This document shows positions 1-7,185 of a DNA stretch of 9,832 nucleotides, one piece after another (position 1 is the stretch's first letter; each line of letters begins with the position of its first letter). The translations under genes and the position numbers were made by a program. Below the pieces are notes generated by a model. That model was not told the DNA's origin. It saw only the letters and a list, made by a program, of their open reading frames with translations, and did not search any database. The stretch is from an uncultured Lachnospiraceae bacterium (GTDB lineage Bacteria; Bacillota; Clostridia; Lachnospirales; Lachnospiraceae). The stretch is from NCBI GenBank assembly GCA_945787485.1, contig CALZHV010000072.1:1-9832 (forward strand), written 5' to 3'.

Positions 1-727
1 ATTCATACCAGAAATCATAGTTGCCTGCATAAAGCTGAATCTTTGCGTAATCAATATCCGCTATATGTGTACATACTTTATTGAGGAAATATCTGTCATG
101 TGATACTACAATTACAGTATTCTCAAAGTTGATAAGAAATTCTTCAAGCCATGCAATGGCATCCAGGTCAAGGTGGTTTGTAGGCTCATCAAGCAACAAT
201 ACATCAGGATTACCAAACAACGCCTGCGCTAGAAGAACCTTAACCTTTTCTCCGCCGTCTAATTCGCTCATCATCTTGTAGTGCAAATCAGTTTCTATTC
301 CAAGTCCGTTAAGAAGTGTTGCAGCATCAGCCTCTGCATTCCATCCGTCCATCTCTGCAAATTCAGCTTCAAGCTCAGATGCTCTTATACCATCTTCATC
401 ACTGAAATCTTCTTTTGCATAAATAGCATCCTTCTCCTGCATAATCTCATACAATTTCTTATTGCCCATTATTACAGTATCAAGCACCATGTATTCATCA
501 TATTTAAAGTGATCCTGCTGGAGTACTGATAATCTTTCTCCCGCATTCATAATTACTTCGCCATTTGTAGGCTCAAGTTCGCCGGAAAGAATCTTGAGGA
601 AGGTTGACTTACCTGCACCGTTTGCTCCTATCAGTCCATAGCAGTTTCCTTCAGTAAATTTGATATTTACATCTTCAAACAAAGCCTTCTTACCAAGTCT
701 GAGTGTTACATTATTTGCACTTATCAT
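1..727 (-). CDS. ABC-F family ATPase, YbiT/YkpA-like (partial: N-terminal 242 residues; 3' end beyond the left edge)
   Basis: This is a soluble, duplicated-ATPase protein of the ABC-F family; members act on the ribosome rather than as transporters. The window holds the whole first nucleotide-binding domain. Visible motifs are Walker A GANGAGKST (residues 34-42), an ABC signature LDGGEK (156-161), Walker B VLLLDEPTNHLD (176-187) and the switch histidine in SHDRYF (H210). The sequence resembles E. coli YbiT throughout (for example LDTVIMG near 82-88 and VLLAQALF near 164-171), and that family is usually about 530 residues, so just under half is present. The start is an ATG with AGGAG (734-738) six bases upstream. 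It has its own promoter and a leader of about 27 nt, too short for the attenuator leaders seen before antibiotic-resistance ABC-F genes, so a housekeeping role is likelier. The signature reads LDGGEK rather than LSGGE. Subfamily placement is from remembered similarity; the second ATPase domain is not visible. Confidence 0.93.
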   Translation of the reverse strand, partial: MISANNVTLRLGKKALFEDVNIKFTEGNCYGLIGANGAGKSTFLKILSGELEPTNGEVIMNAGERLSVLQQDHFKYDEYMVLDTVIMGNKKLYEIMQEKDAIYAKEDFSDEDGIRASELEAEFAEMDGWNAEADAATLLNGLGIETDLHYKMMSELDGGEKVKVLLAQALFGNPDVLLLDEPTNHLDLDAIAWLEEFLINFENTVIVVSHDRYFLNKVCTHIADIDYAKIQLYAGNYDFWYE

Positions 728-760
728 AACATTCTCCTTTTTATGTCAAAATCTTTTTCG

Positions 761-789
761 AGTATAACAACCCACTTAAATACTGTCAA
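761..789 (-). promoter_or_regulatory. Sigma-A-type promoter of the ABC-F gene
   Basis: Read on the minus strand there is TTGACA (784-789, 6/6 to the -35 consensus), a 17-nt spacer and TATACT (761-766, 5/6 to the -10 consensus). Transcription should begin near 753-755, giving a leader of about 27 nt before the ATG at 727. The promoter lies just downstream of the terminator of the preceding operon, which supports an independent transcription unit. No operator-like inverted repeat is visible around it. Confidence 0.88.
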
Positions 790-811
790 GATATGCCATT
801 AAAGTTCACAC

Positions 812-840
812 AAAAAACGGACAATGTTTCCACTGCCCGT
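812..840 (-). terminator. Intrinsic terminator at the end of the folate/polyphosphate operon
   Basis: On the minus strand the arms ACGGGCAGTG and CATTGTCCGT form a continuous 10-bp stem (two G-U pairs) closed by a GAAA tetraloop, followed directly by a run of T (816-812 on the plus strand as A). It begins 14 nt after the stop codon of the 65-residue gene. The plus-strand reading has no T-tract after the stem, so it works in one direction only. It is the only convincing terminator in the window. Confidence 0.93.
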
Positions 841-854
841 TCCTTTAAGCTATT

Positions 855-1052
855 CTATTTTAAATTATTTGCAATTGAATCATATAAATCCAATTTGCAA
901 TACTCATCAGATGAAAAATGTCTGCATGTGAGACAGCTTTTTGTTGTTTCACATTCGTTTGAATGTTTATCACCTAATACGATTGGTGTAGCTTCATCAT
1001 ATGCACTACATCTTTCTGCAACTTCTTCATACATTTCCTGTGAACTACGCAT
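855..1052 (-). CDS. Small cysteine-rich protein of unknown function (65 residues)
   Basis: I do not recognise a named family. The gene is supported by a perfect AGGAGG (1062-1067) nine bases before the ATG and by the strong terminator just after its TAG stop. The protein is acidic and soluble, with no signal peptide or membrane segment. It carries C15, C34, C40, C43 and C52, plus H30 and H45. The arrangement C34-x5-C40-x2-C43-x8-C52 has the look of a zinc or iron-sulfur site, though that is inference. The segment SCLTCRHFSSDEYC resembles the cysteine cluster at the C terminus of the HD protein in the same operon. It lies 78 nt after the purine permease with no terminator between them, so it is probably the last gene of the operon. 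I faintly recall similar short proteins in Lachnospiraceae but cannot give a function. Confidence 0.8.
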   Translation of the reverse strand: MRSSQEMYEEVAERCSAYDEATPIVLGDKHSNECETTKSCLTCRHFSSDEYCKLDLYDSIANNLK

Positions 1053-1130
1053 TAACTTATTCCTCCTATTTACATTTAAGGGTTACATGGAAAGTATGCA
1101 TAGTTTCACTATTTTTTATTCATCAATATT

Positions 1131-2612
1131 TTACATCGTTACGAAGAAGAACTTAAATATAAATAATAATGCAATAAGTGTTACTACGATATCCTTCTTT
1201 GTGTATTTTCCTGTAAATATTGCAATTAAAGTATATGCAATTGCACCAATACCGATACCATTTGAGATAGAATATGTCAAAGGCATCATTATAAGTGCAA
1301 GGAATGCAGGTACTGCCGAAAGCATATCATCCATATCAACCTTTGCAAAGTTCTTCGCCATCAAAACACCTACAAATATAAGTGCAGGTGCTGTCGCAGC
1401 ACTTGGAATTATACTTGCAAGCGGACTTAAGAATAAACAGATTGCAAAGCATGCCGCAGTTATTACACTTGCAAAGCCTGTTCTGCCACCTGCACTGACA
1501 CCTGACGCAGACTCAACGAATGTAGTACATGTCGATGTACCGAAAACAGAACCGCAAAGTGTACCAATCGAATCACAAAGCATTGACTTATTGATGTTAA
1601 TCGGGTCACCATTTTCATCAAGCATACCTGCCTGTGCAGATGCTCCGTAAATAGTACCGACTGTATCAAACATATCTACAAGACAGAATACTATAACAAG
1701 CATAATTGCCGAAAATACACCGCCAATATATTCGCTTGTAAATGCCGCTTCCCATGCAGCAGGCTTAAACACTCCAAATAAACCTATTTCTTCAAAGTCC
1801 TTAAATGACTGTCCGATTGAGCTTATATCAAAGCTTGGGAGCTCCCACATCATGACGTAGTAAAGTACAGTTGAAGCCACAATACTTATTATTACACTGG
1901 ATTTAACACCCTTCTTTGATAAGATTGCAATTATTATCACGCCGATAAATGCAACTATTACGGGAACGATAGTATGCCATGCTTCAAGGGTTGTTATTAC
2001 ATGACCGTCTGCTGCTTCCTGTCCAATTGAATTAATTACTCCATGGAAATCAAAGAATTGAACAAAAGTATACAGGTTTGCTTCGATAATACCGGCATTT
2101 TTAAATCCTATCATAGCTATAAAAAGTCCGATACCTGCAGGTATTGCTTTTTTAAGACAATCCGGCATCGATTTTGCTACATACTCTCTCAATCCCGTTA
2201 TTGATAAAATAAGGAAAACCAAACCTGACAATAAAATTATAACCAAGCCTGACTGATATCCTGTTATCAAATCTGCTCCTGAAAAATAAGCACCTACAAC
2301 GAATGTTGTACAGAAGAATGAGTTAAGACCCATTCCACAAGCCTGTGCAAACGGCATGTTTGCAAGAAATGCCATAAGAAGCGTACCAACTACCGCTACA
2401 AGAATAGAACCAATGTAAACTGCGTTCCATATTTTGCCCATTGTTACCGCATCAGCACCTTCTGCCACAAGCCATCCTGTTGCTCCGCCTGCCGCTACCT
2501 GAGTCGGATTTACAAATATTATATACGCCATTGCAAAGAATGTTGTAATACCTGCAAATATCTCAGTTCTGACATTAGAGCCCCTCTCGTTGATTTTGAA
2601 AAGTTTTTCCAC
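1131..2612 (-). CDS. NCS2-family purine base permease (AzgA/PbuG type)
   Basis: This is an integral membrane transporter of 493 residues, predicted to take up adenine, guanine and/or hypoxanthine by ion symport, as known AzgA/PbuG/GhxP members do; the exact base cannot be read from sequence. The N terminus (KINERGSNVRTEIFAGITTF, residues 6-25) is the typical family opening. Other landmarks are GMGLNSFF (93-100), VDMFDTVGT (312-320) and GTSTCTTFVESASGVSAGGR (358-377). Many hydrophobic segments agree with the expected 14 helices. The start codon is GTG, placed by a perfect AGGAGG at 2620-2625 with a 7-nt spacer and by the complete N-terminal motif. It follows ppk1 after 51 nt with no terminator, and there is no space for a purine riboswitch, so it is probably co-transcribed. 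Roughly 430-490 residues is usual, so it is full length. Confidence 0.93.
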   Translation of the reverse strand: MEKLFKINERGSNVRTEIFAGITTFFAMAYIIFVNPTQVAAGGATGWLVAEGADAVTMGKIWNAVYIGSILVAVVGTLLMAFLANMPFAQACGMGLNSFFCTTFVVGAYFSGADLITGYQSGLVIILLSGLVFLILSITGLREYVAKSMPDCLKKAIPAGIGLFIAMIGFKNAGIIEANLYTFVQFFDFHGVINSIGQEAADGHVITTLEAWHTIVPVIVAFIGVIIIAILSKKGVKSSVIISIVASTVLYYVMMWELPSFDISSIGQSFKDFEEIGLFGVFKPAAWEAAFTSEYIGGVFSAIMLVIVFCLVDMFDTVGTIYGASAQAGMLDENGDPININKSMLCDSIGTLCGSVFGTSTCTTFVESASGVSAGGRTGFASVITAACFAICLFLSPLASIIPSAATAPALIFVGVLMAKNFAKVDMDDMLSAVPAFLALIMMPLTYSISNGIGIGAIAYTLIAIFTGKYTKKDIVVTLIALLFIFKFFFVTM

Positions 2613-2619
2613 TCTTTAT

Positions 2620-2625
2620 CCTCCT
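2620..2625 (-). promoter_or_regulatory. Ribosome binding site AGGAGG that fixes the GTG start of the permease
   Basis: A full AGGAGG lies 7 nt before GTG at 2612. The first ATG within the coding frame lies downstream inside the first hydrophobic region, and using it would remove the conserved N-terminal segment, so GTG is the better start. Confidence 0.85.
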
Positions 2626-2663
2626 CTTTTTTTATTTTTTATCCCCCGTTTTACGGAGAATTA

Positions 2664-4787
2664 TTATTCCTCTTTTGTTCTCGGAACAAAAACCCTTGAA
2701 ACGGTTTTATTTTCTTCCTTTTTGTTTGCCTCTAATGCACATTGACAAAAATATTGCTGTGCTTCAAGTCTGTCTCTTCCTCTAAGGTCAAGCTTTTCGT
2801 ATGAACCGTCAGGCTGCATTACATGAGCCTTTAATGTATCCGCAAGCTGAACCTGAAGTATCTCTATTACTTTTTGTTTTAAATCTACATCCTCAACAGG
2901 AAATGTTATTTCCACTCGTTTGTCAAGATTTCTTGGCATCCAGTCCGCACTTCCCATATATATATCTTCAAAACCATCGTTATAGAAATAAAAAATTCTC
3001 GAATGCTCCAGAAAATTACCCACAAGCGATCTGACGGTTATGTTTTCAGATACATTTTTCACACCCGCCTTAAGGCAGCATATACCTCTCACGATAAGAT
3101 CAATTTTTACACCTGCGCATGAAGCTTCATAAAGCGCCTTTATTATAACCGGGTCGCAAAGTGAATTCATTTTTGCAATAATTCTTGCTTCCTTACCCTG
3201 CTTTGCATTTTCTGCTTCTCTTTGAATAAGCGATAAAAATCTGTCTTTCATCCAAATAGGAGCCACAAGAAGCTTGTTCCATGTTGGCGGCTCGGAATAT
3301 CCTGAAAGCATGTTAAACACAGCAGTAGCATCTTCGCCAATCAAATCTGACGCAGTAAACATACCCATGTCCGTATAAAGCTTTGCAGTTATGTCATTGT
3401 AGTTTCCCGTACCGAGATGTACATATCGTTTTATGCCATCTTCCTCACGTCTTATGACAAGTGCAATTTTGGAATGTGTTTTTAATCCGACAAGTCCGTA
3501 AATAACATGACAGCCTGCTTTTTCAAGCTTTTTTGCCCAGATAATATTATTTTCTTCATCGAATCTTGCTTTAAGTTCTACAAGAACCGTTACCTGTTTT
3601 CCATTTTCTGCAGCATTTGCAAGTGCGGCTACTATAGGAGAATTTCCACTCACTCTATATAATGTCTGTTTAATTGCCAAAACATTCGGATCTGCTGCTG
3701 CCTGTCTGATAAAATCTACAACAGGTGTAAACTCATCATATGGATGATGGAGCAATATATCTTTTCTTTTAATCTGATCAAATATGTTTTCTTCATTATT
3801 AAGTCCCTGTACAGGTTGTGGAATATACTTTTTAACCTTAAGTTTATCGAATCCCTCCAAACCATATACTTTCATAAGGAATGTCAAATCCAAAGGTCCG
3901 TTTATCGGATAGATTGCATTTTCAGAAACATTCAGCTGCTTCTTTAATGCTTTAAGAAGTCTCTTGTCCATCGTATCCTCAACTTCAAGTTTTATTACTT
4001 CTCCCCATGCCCTCTTCTTAATCTGCTTCTCAATTTCCTTAAGCAAATCAGCAGCATCTTCCTCGTCTATGGCAAGGTCGGCATTTCTCATGATTCTGTA
4101 TGGATGAGCACATACTATTTCATAATTCAAAAACAGCTTACTTAAGTTTTTCTCAATAATTTCCTCAAGGAGAATTATTTCTTTTGCATCTCCCGTTTGT
4201 GGCAATTGTACAATTCTGTTTAATACAGATGGCACCTGAACGGTTGCAATATCAATTACATTCTTCTTTTTGTCGTGAATCAGTGCTCCGATATTAAGCG
4301 TCTTATTGCTAATAAGAGGAAATGGTCTTGATGAGTCCACTGCCATCGGCGTCAAAACCGGGTATACCTCTTTTTCAAAATATTGGTCAACAAATTCAGC
4401 CTGCTTGTCCGTAAGCTCCTCATAATGTTTTACAATTTTTAATCCGTTAGTCTCAAGAGCCGGCAAAAGCGAACGGTTAAATGATGAATATTGACTATTA
4501 ATCATTTTCTTCATCTCAGGTATTATGAGTTCAAGCTGTGCAAGCGGATTAAGTCCTGCTATATCTTTTTTCCTTACATCCGCATGAACAAGGTCAATCA
4601 ACGAAGCAACTCTTATCATAAAAAATTCATCAAGATTTGATGCTGAAATGCTAAGGAATTTTATTCTTTCAAATAATGGTATGTTTTTATCCTTAGCCTC
4701 ATTTATAATTCTGTAATTAAAAAGCAACCAGCTGTATTCTCTGTTTGTATAATTTTCCTTCTTTTCAAGCAACTTTTTATCCATCAT
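2664..4787 (-). CDS. ppk1: Polyphosphate kinase 1
   Basis: PPK1 reversibly moves the gamma phosphate of ATP onto a growing inorganic polyphosphate chain. At 707 residues it has the usual length of E. coli PPK (about 690). Domains follow the family order: N-terminal (about 1-105), head (about 105-315), and two phospholipase-D-like catalytic domains C1 and C2 (about 315-690). Visible active-site residues are N51 in SNLDEFF, R378 in TLYR, R408 in ELKARFDE, the phospho-acceptor histidine H438 in KTHSK, H457 in HLGTGNYN and H595 in EHSRIF; these correspond to N45, R375, R405, H435, H454 and H592 of the E. coli enzyme. All key residues are intact, so it should be active. The start ATG overlaps the stop of the ppx-like gene by one base (TAATG), with AGGAG (4794-4798) six bases upstream; a second ATG follows directly and would drop one residue. 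Translational coupling with the ppx-like gene is likely. Confidence 0.97.
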   Translation of the reverse strand: MMDKKLLEKKENYTNREYSWLLFNYRIINEAKDKNIPLFERIKFLSISASNLDEFFMIRVASLIDLVHADVRKKDIAGLNPLAQLELIIPEMKKMINSQYSSFNRSLLPALETNGLKIVKHYEELTDKQAEFVDQYFEKEVYPVLTPMAVDSSRPFPLISNKTLNIGALIHDKKKNVIDIATVQVPSVLNRIVQLPQTGDAKEIILLEEIIEKNLSKLFLNYEIVCAHPYRIMRNADLAIDEEDAADLLKEIEKQIKKRAWGEVIKLEVEDTMDKRLLKALKKQLNVSENAIYPINGPLDLTFLMKVYGLEGFDKLKVKKYIPQPVQGLNNEENIFDQIKRKDILLHHPYDEFTPVVDFIRQAAADPNVLAIKQTLYRVSGNSPIVAALANAAENGKQVTVLVELKARFDEENNIIWAKKLEKAGCHVIYGLVGLKTHSKIALVIRREEDGIKRYVHLGTGNYNDITAKLYTDMGMFTASDLIGEDATAVFNMLSGYSEPPTWNKLLVAPIWMKDRFLSLIQREAENAKQGKEARIIAKMNSLCDPVIIKALYEASCAGVKIDLIVRGICCLKAGVKNVSENITVRSLVGNFLEHSRIFYFYNDGFEDIYMGSADWMPRNLDKRVEITFPVEDVDLKQKVIEILQVQLADTLKAHVMQPDGSYEKLDLRGRDRLEAQQYFCQCALEANKKEENKTVSRVFVPRTKEE

Positions 4788-6322
4788 TACACGCTCCTTT
4801 TTATCTTGAGAACAGGTCTTATACCATACACCTTCTCAAAAAAATCAGCTTTTTGTTCAAACAGTCCAAGTTCTAATGCAATGTCTTCATTTGTCTTTGC
4901 AGTTATTACCATTGTATCATCTTTTATCGAAAAAGCGACATTGTCAATTTTTTGCATATGAGATTTGTCCAATATATTAGCAATTCTTAAAATTGCAACA
5001 AGCTTAGCTATCAAAATATAATTGCAATCGCCCAGTTCTGCAAGCATTTTTTCTTTTGACGGCAAATACAAAACATTGTATTTTACTACATTGGCTATTT
5101 CCATTCTCTCTTTATGTGACAGTCCCAATATTTCTGTATTTGCAACGATAAAGTATGAGCTGTTTGCTCCATCATGCAAATTAATATAGTTACCGCATTC
5201 GTGCAGAATTGCCGCAATCTGCAGCTGAAGTCTTTCCTGCTTACCCATTCCGTGTATTTTCTTAAGGCTGTCAAAAATATCTAATGAGTATTGTGCAACT
5301 CTTTCTATATGATTTTTGTTGCTTCTGTATCTTTTGCTTATATTGTATGCTGTTGCCACTATATCATCCTGGAAGTTATGTTCAAACACAACACGGCTTC
5401 CTTCAGACATATATGCCGCAGTAATGCCCTCGCAAAAATCTACCTTTGGGAAATATAGTTCATCCGCCTTTGAATTGTTGAGGAAGGATTTATAAATAAT
5501 TATATTAGGAAGCATCAATGTAGCTCTTTCGTAGGCAATACCATATTTCTTTGAAAGCTCCTCAGGTGGCATCGACACGACCTTATCATATAAAATGTTG
5601 AATTCTTCTCTCGAAAGCTTTTCATCCTTCAACAATTCCGGCACTATTCTGTTTACGGAATTAACAACCTCTCCGACAGCAATTATATTTTTGATTTCCT
5701 TATCATTCAGGTATATATTTCTAAATGTTACGATATCATTTTCAACATATTCCGTCATAAGATTATCAAGTCTTCCGTAGTTCTTGTTCATTATAGAAAG
5801 ATAATCTCTTATCCTGACCGCTCCAATGGAAATATTTTCTGTAAGCACAAGATTGTTTTTATCAAATACAGAAATCTGCACGCTGCCTGCTCCAACATCG
5901 ATAAATGCCGTGTTTTTGCTAACAACCTGATGAAAAGCTTCATATTTTGCCACCAGACCTTTGAAGCTTACATATCTTTGCTCGGAATTACTTAATATCG
6001 AAACAACAATATTTGTTTTTCTTTTTATTGCATCGATTACTATCTCTGAATTTTCAGCTTCTCTTACCGCACTCGTCGCATAAGCCCTGTATTCCGTTAC
6101 CTGATACTCCTTCATCTTATCCTTGAATCCGTTTAATATATCACATATATCGCTAATGGACTTTGTTGTAAGATATCCCAGATTGTATGTATCCTTACCG
6201 AGTTCAATGATTTTGGTTACAGTGTCAATCTGTCTAAAAGTCTTTTTGCCGTTTATTTCATATATTCTCATTGCGACTTCGCTTGAGCCTACATAAATTG
6301 CTGCAAACATTTTGTATGTCAT
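4787..6322 (-). CDS. Divergent Ppx/GppA-family protein with C-terminal HD domain
   Basis: The family (ASKHA fold) hydrolyses polyphosphate ends and/or pppGpp. The 511 residues match the two-part layout of E. coli PPX: two actin-like domains (about 1-310) and an HD-type helical domain (about 320-510, with H338 and LHECG at 373-377). Family motifs are present but altered. The first phosphate loop, DLGSNS in E. coli, reads YVGSSE (10-15); ATSAVREAEN (82-91) is good; the segment aligned with ISGNEEAR reads LSNSEQRY (110-117); DIGGGSTEL reads DVGAGSVQI (142-150). By hand alignment the catalytic E121 and E150 of E. coli PPX fall on Q115 and Q149, while D143 is kept as D142. Activity is therefore doubtful, and a sensor or regulatory role is possible. 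I recall similar sequences next to ppk in other Clostridia, so this is probably a subfamily trait and not decay. The start lies 4 nt after folBK, whose TGA forms part of its SD. It overlaps ppk1 by 1 nt. Confidence 0.9.
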   Translation of the reverse strand: MTYKMFAAIYVGSSEVAMRIYEINGKKTFRQIDTVTKIIELGKDTYNLGYLTTKSISDICDILNGFKDKMKEYQVTEYRAYATSAVREAENSEIVIDAIKRKTNIVVSILSNSEQRYVSFKGLVAKYEAFHQVVSKNTAFIDVGAGSVQISVFDKNNLVLTENISIGAVRIRDYLSIMNKNYGRLDNLMTEYVENDIVTFRNIYLNDKEIKNIIAVGEVVNSVNRIVPELLKDEKLSREEFNILYDKVVSMPPEELSKKYGIAYERATLMLPNIIIYKSFLNNSKADELYFPKVDFCEGITAAYMSEGSRVVFEHNFQDDIVATAYNISKRYRSNKNHIERVAQYSLDIFDSLKKIHGMGKQERLQLQIAAILHECGNYINLHDGANSSYFIVANTEILGLSHKERMEIANVVKYNVLYLPSKEKMLAELGDCNYILIAKLVAILRIANILDKSHMQKIDNVAFSIKDDTMVITAKTNEDIALELGLFEQKADFFEKVYGIRPVLKIKRSV

Positions 6323-6326
6323 TTTT

Positions 6327-6334
6327 TCACCCCC
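6327..6334 (-). promoter_or_regulatory. Shine-Dalgarno GGGGGTGA containing the folBK stop codon
   Basis: The last codons of folBK (GGG, TGA) form GGGGGTGA, one mismatch from GGAGGTGA, ending 4 nt before the ATG of the ppx-like gene. A ribosome finishing folBK therefore stops on the binding site of the next gene, which suggests coupled translation of the folate and polyphosphate genes. Confidence 0.7.
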
Positions 6335-7145
6335 GTTTTAGTTCCTCAAATAACTCAATAACTGTTTTGTTGTATCCGGAATGATATGCATATGGTGCAA
6401 TTTCACATAACGGTTCAAGCACGAACTGTCGCTTTGCCATTTCAACATGCGGAATCTGCAAATCTTCTTCCATTACAATTTCTCTGTCATAAAGTAAAAT
6501 ATCTATATCAAGTGTTCTTGGTCCCCAATGAATAAGTCTTTTTCTTCCTGCGCTTTTTTCTATATCATTTATTACCAGCAATAGCTCTCTTGGCGAATAT
6601 AATGTTTCTATCTCAAGACATCCGTTTAAGAAATCATCCTGTTCAACATCTCCATAAGGCTTTGTTACTATATATTCCGATATTTTTTTTACCTTTATAC
6701 ATTCATCCATATTCATCTGGTCTACTGCAAAATCAAGATAAGCTTCCTTATCTCCGAGATTAGAGCCTATTCCGAGATAAACAATATGTTTCTTTCGAAC
6801 TATGTCAACATATACTGTATCAAATGTCATCGGAATCGGGGCCTGTGGTTTGCTTACTATTATGCGCACCTCTTTTATTGGTTCGTATTTGATAAGTATG
6901 GTCGATGCTATACTTTCAGCTACCGCTTCAATCAAATCATATTTCTGTTCCGTCATGACTTCTCTTATTAATTCGCATATATCTGCATAATTGACAGTCT
7001 TATCAAGCTCGTCAGTTGTTCCGGCTTCCTTCAGATCAAGCTTTAAATAAGCAGTAACAATAAACGGCTGACCTTTTTTCTTTTCTTCTGCCAACACTCC
7101 ATGATACGCAAATATTTCTAAATCTTTGATTACTATTGTATCCAT
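6327..7145 (-). CDS. folBK: Bifunctional dihydroneopterin aldolase / hydroxymethyl-dihydropterin pyrophosphokinase (FolB-FolK fusion)
   Basis: This single 272-residue chain does two consecutive folate steps: aldolase cleavage of 7,8-dihydroneopterin to 6-hydroxymethyl-7,8-dihydropterin, then its ATP-dependent pyrophosphorylation. FolB spans about 1-117, with YHGVLAEEK (14-22), Y53 in VNYAD, E73 in LIEAVAE and K99 in VSKPQAPI, all expected for an active aldolase. FolK spans about 119-272, with GIGSNLGD (125-132), QDDFLN (169-174), WGPRTLDIDIL (207-217, including metal ligands D213 and D215), and H233 and R239 in IPHVEMAKRQF. The linker is only a few residues. A comparable fusion is known in Streptococcus pneumoniae (SulD). 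The N terminus is typical for FolB, supporting this ATG. Its ribosome binding site is poor: AAAGG lies 16 nt upstream, or AGGTCGTGA matches AGGAGGTGA at 7 of 9 bases with a 10-nt spacer. It lies 40 nt after folP. Confidence 0.96.
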   Translation of the reverse strand: MDTIVIKDLEIFAYHGVLAEEKKKGQPFIVTAYLKLDLKEAGTTDELDKTVNYADICELIREVMTEQKYDLIEAVAESIASTILIKYEPIKEVRIIVSKPQAPIPMTFDTVYVDIVRKKHIVYLGIGSNLGDKEAYLDFAVDQMNMDECIKVKKISEYIVTKPYGDVEQDDFLNGCLEIETLYSPRELLLVINDIEKSAGRKRLIHWGPRTLDIDILLYDREIVMEEDLQIPHVEMAKRQFVLEPLCEIAPYAYHSGYNKTVIELFEELKRG

Positions 7146-7185
7146 CGTTTACTGCTCACGACCTTTCTGTTTTATATTATTTTCA

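Noticed and set aside
744..749. A second TTGACA on the minus strand close to the ABC-F start.
   Set aside because: No -10 element fits 16-18 nt downstream before the coding region, and the better promoter lies at 761-789.
1053..1130. Possible promoter or terminator before the small cysteine-rich gene (TTGATG, CATACT; ATAGT-GAA-ACTAT hairpin).
   Set aside because: The -35-like and -10-like elements are 22 nt apart, and the hairpin has a 5-bp AT-rich stem with no T-tract after it.
793..1650. A long plus-strand open frame (285 codons) opposite the purine permease and the small cysteine-rich gene.
   Set aside because: It is antisense to a clear NCS2 permease and to the operon terminator, has no ribosome binding site of note and its translation shows no family motif; it mirrors the codon pattern of the real gene.
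2613..2663. Possible terminator between ppk1 and the permease (CCGT-AAA-ACGG).
   Set aside because: The stem is only 4 bp and is followed on the minus strand by an A-rich and not a T-rich tract.
2613..2700. Purine riboswitch upstream of the permease.
   Set aside because: The non-coding space is 51 nt, too short for the aptamer, and no conserved riboswitch core is visible.
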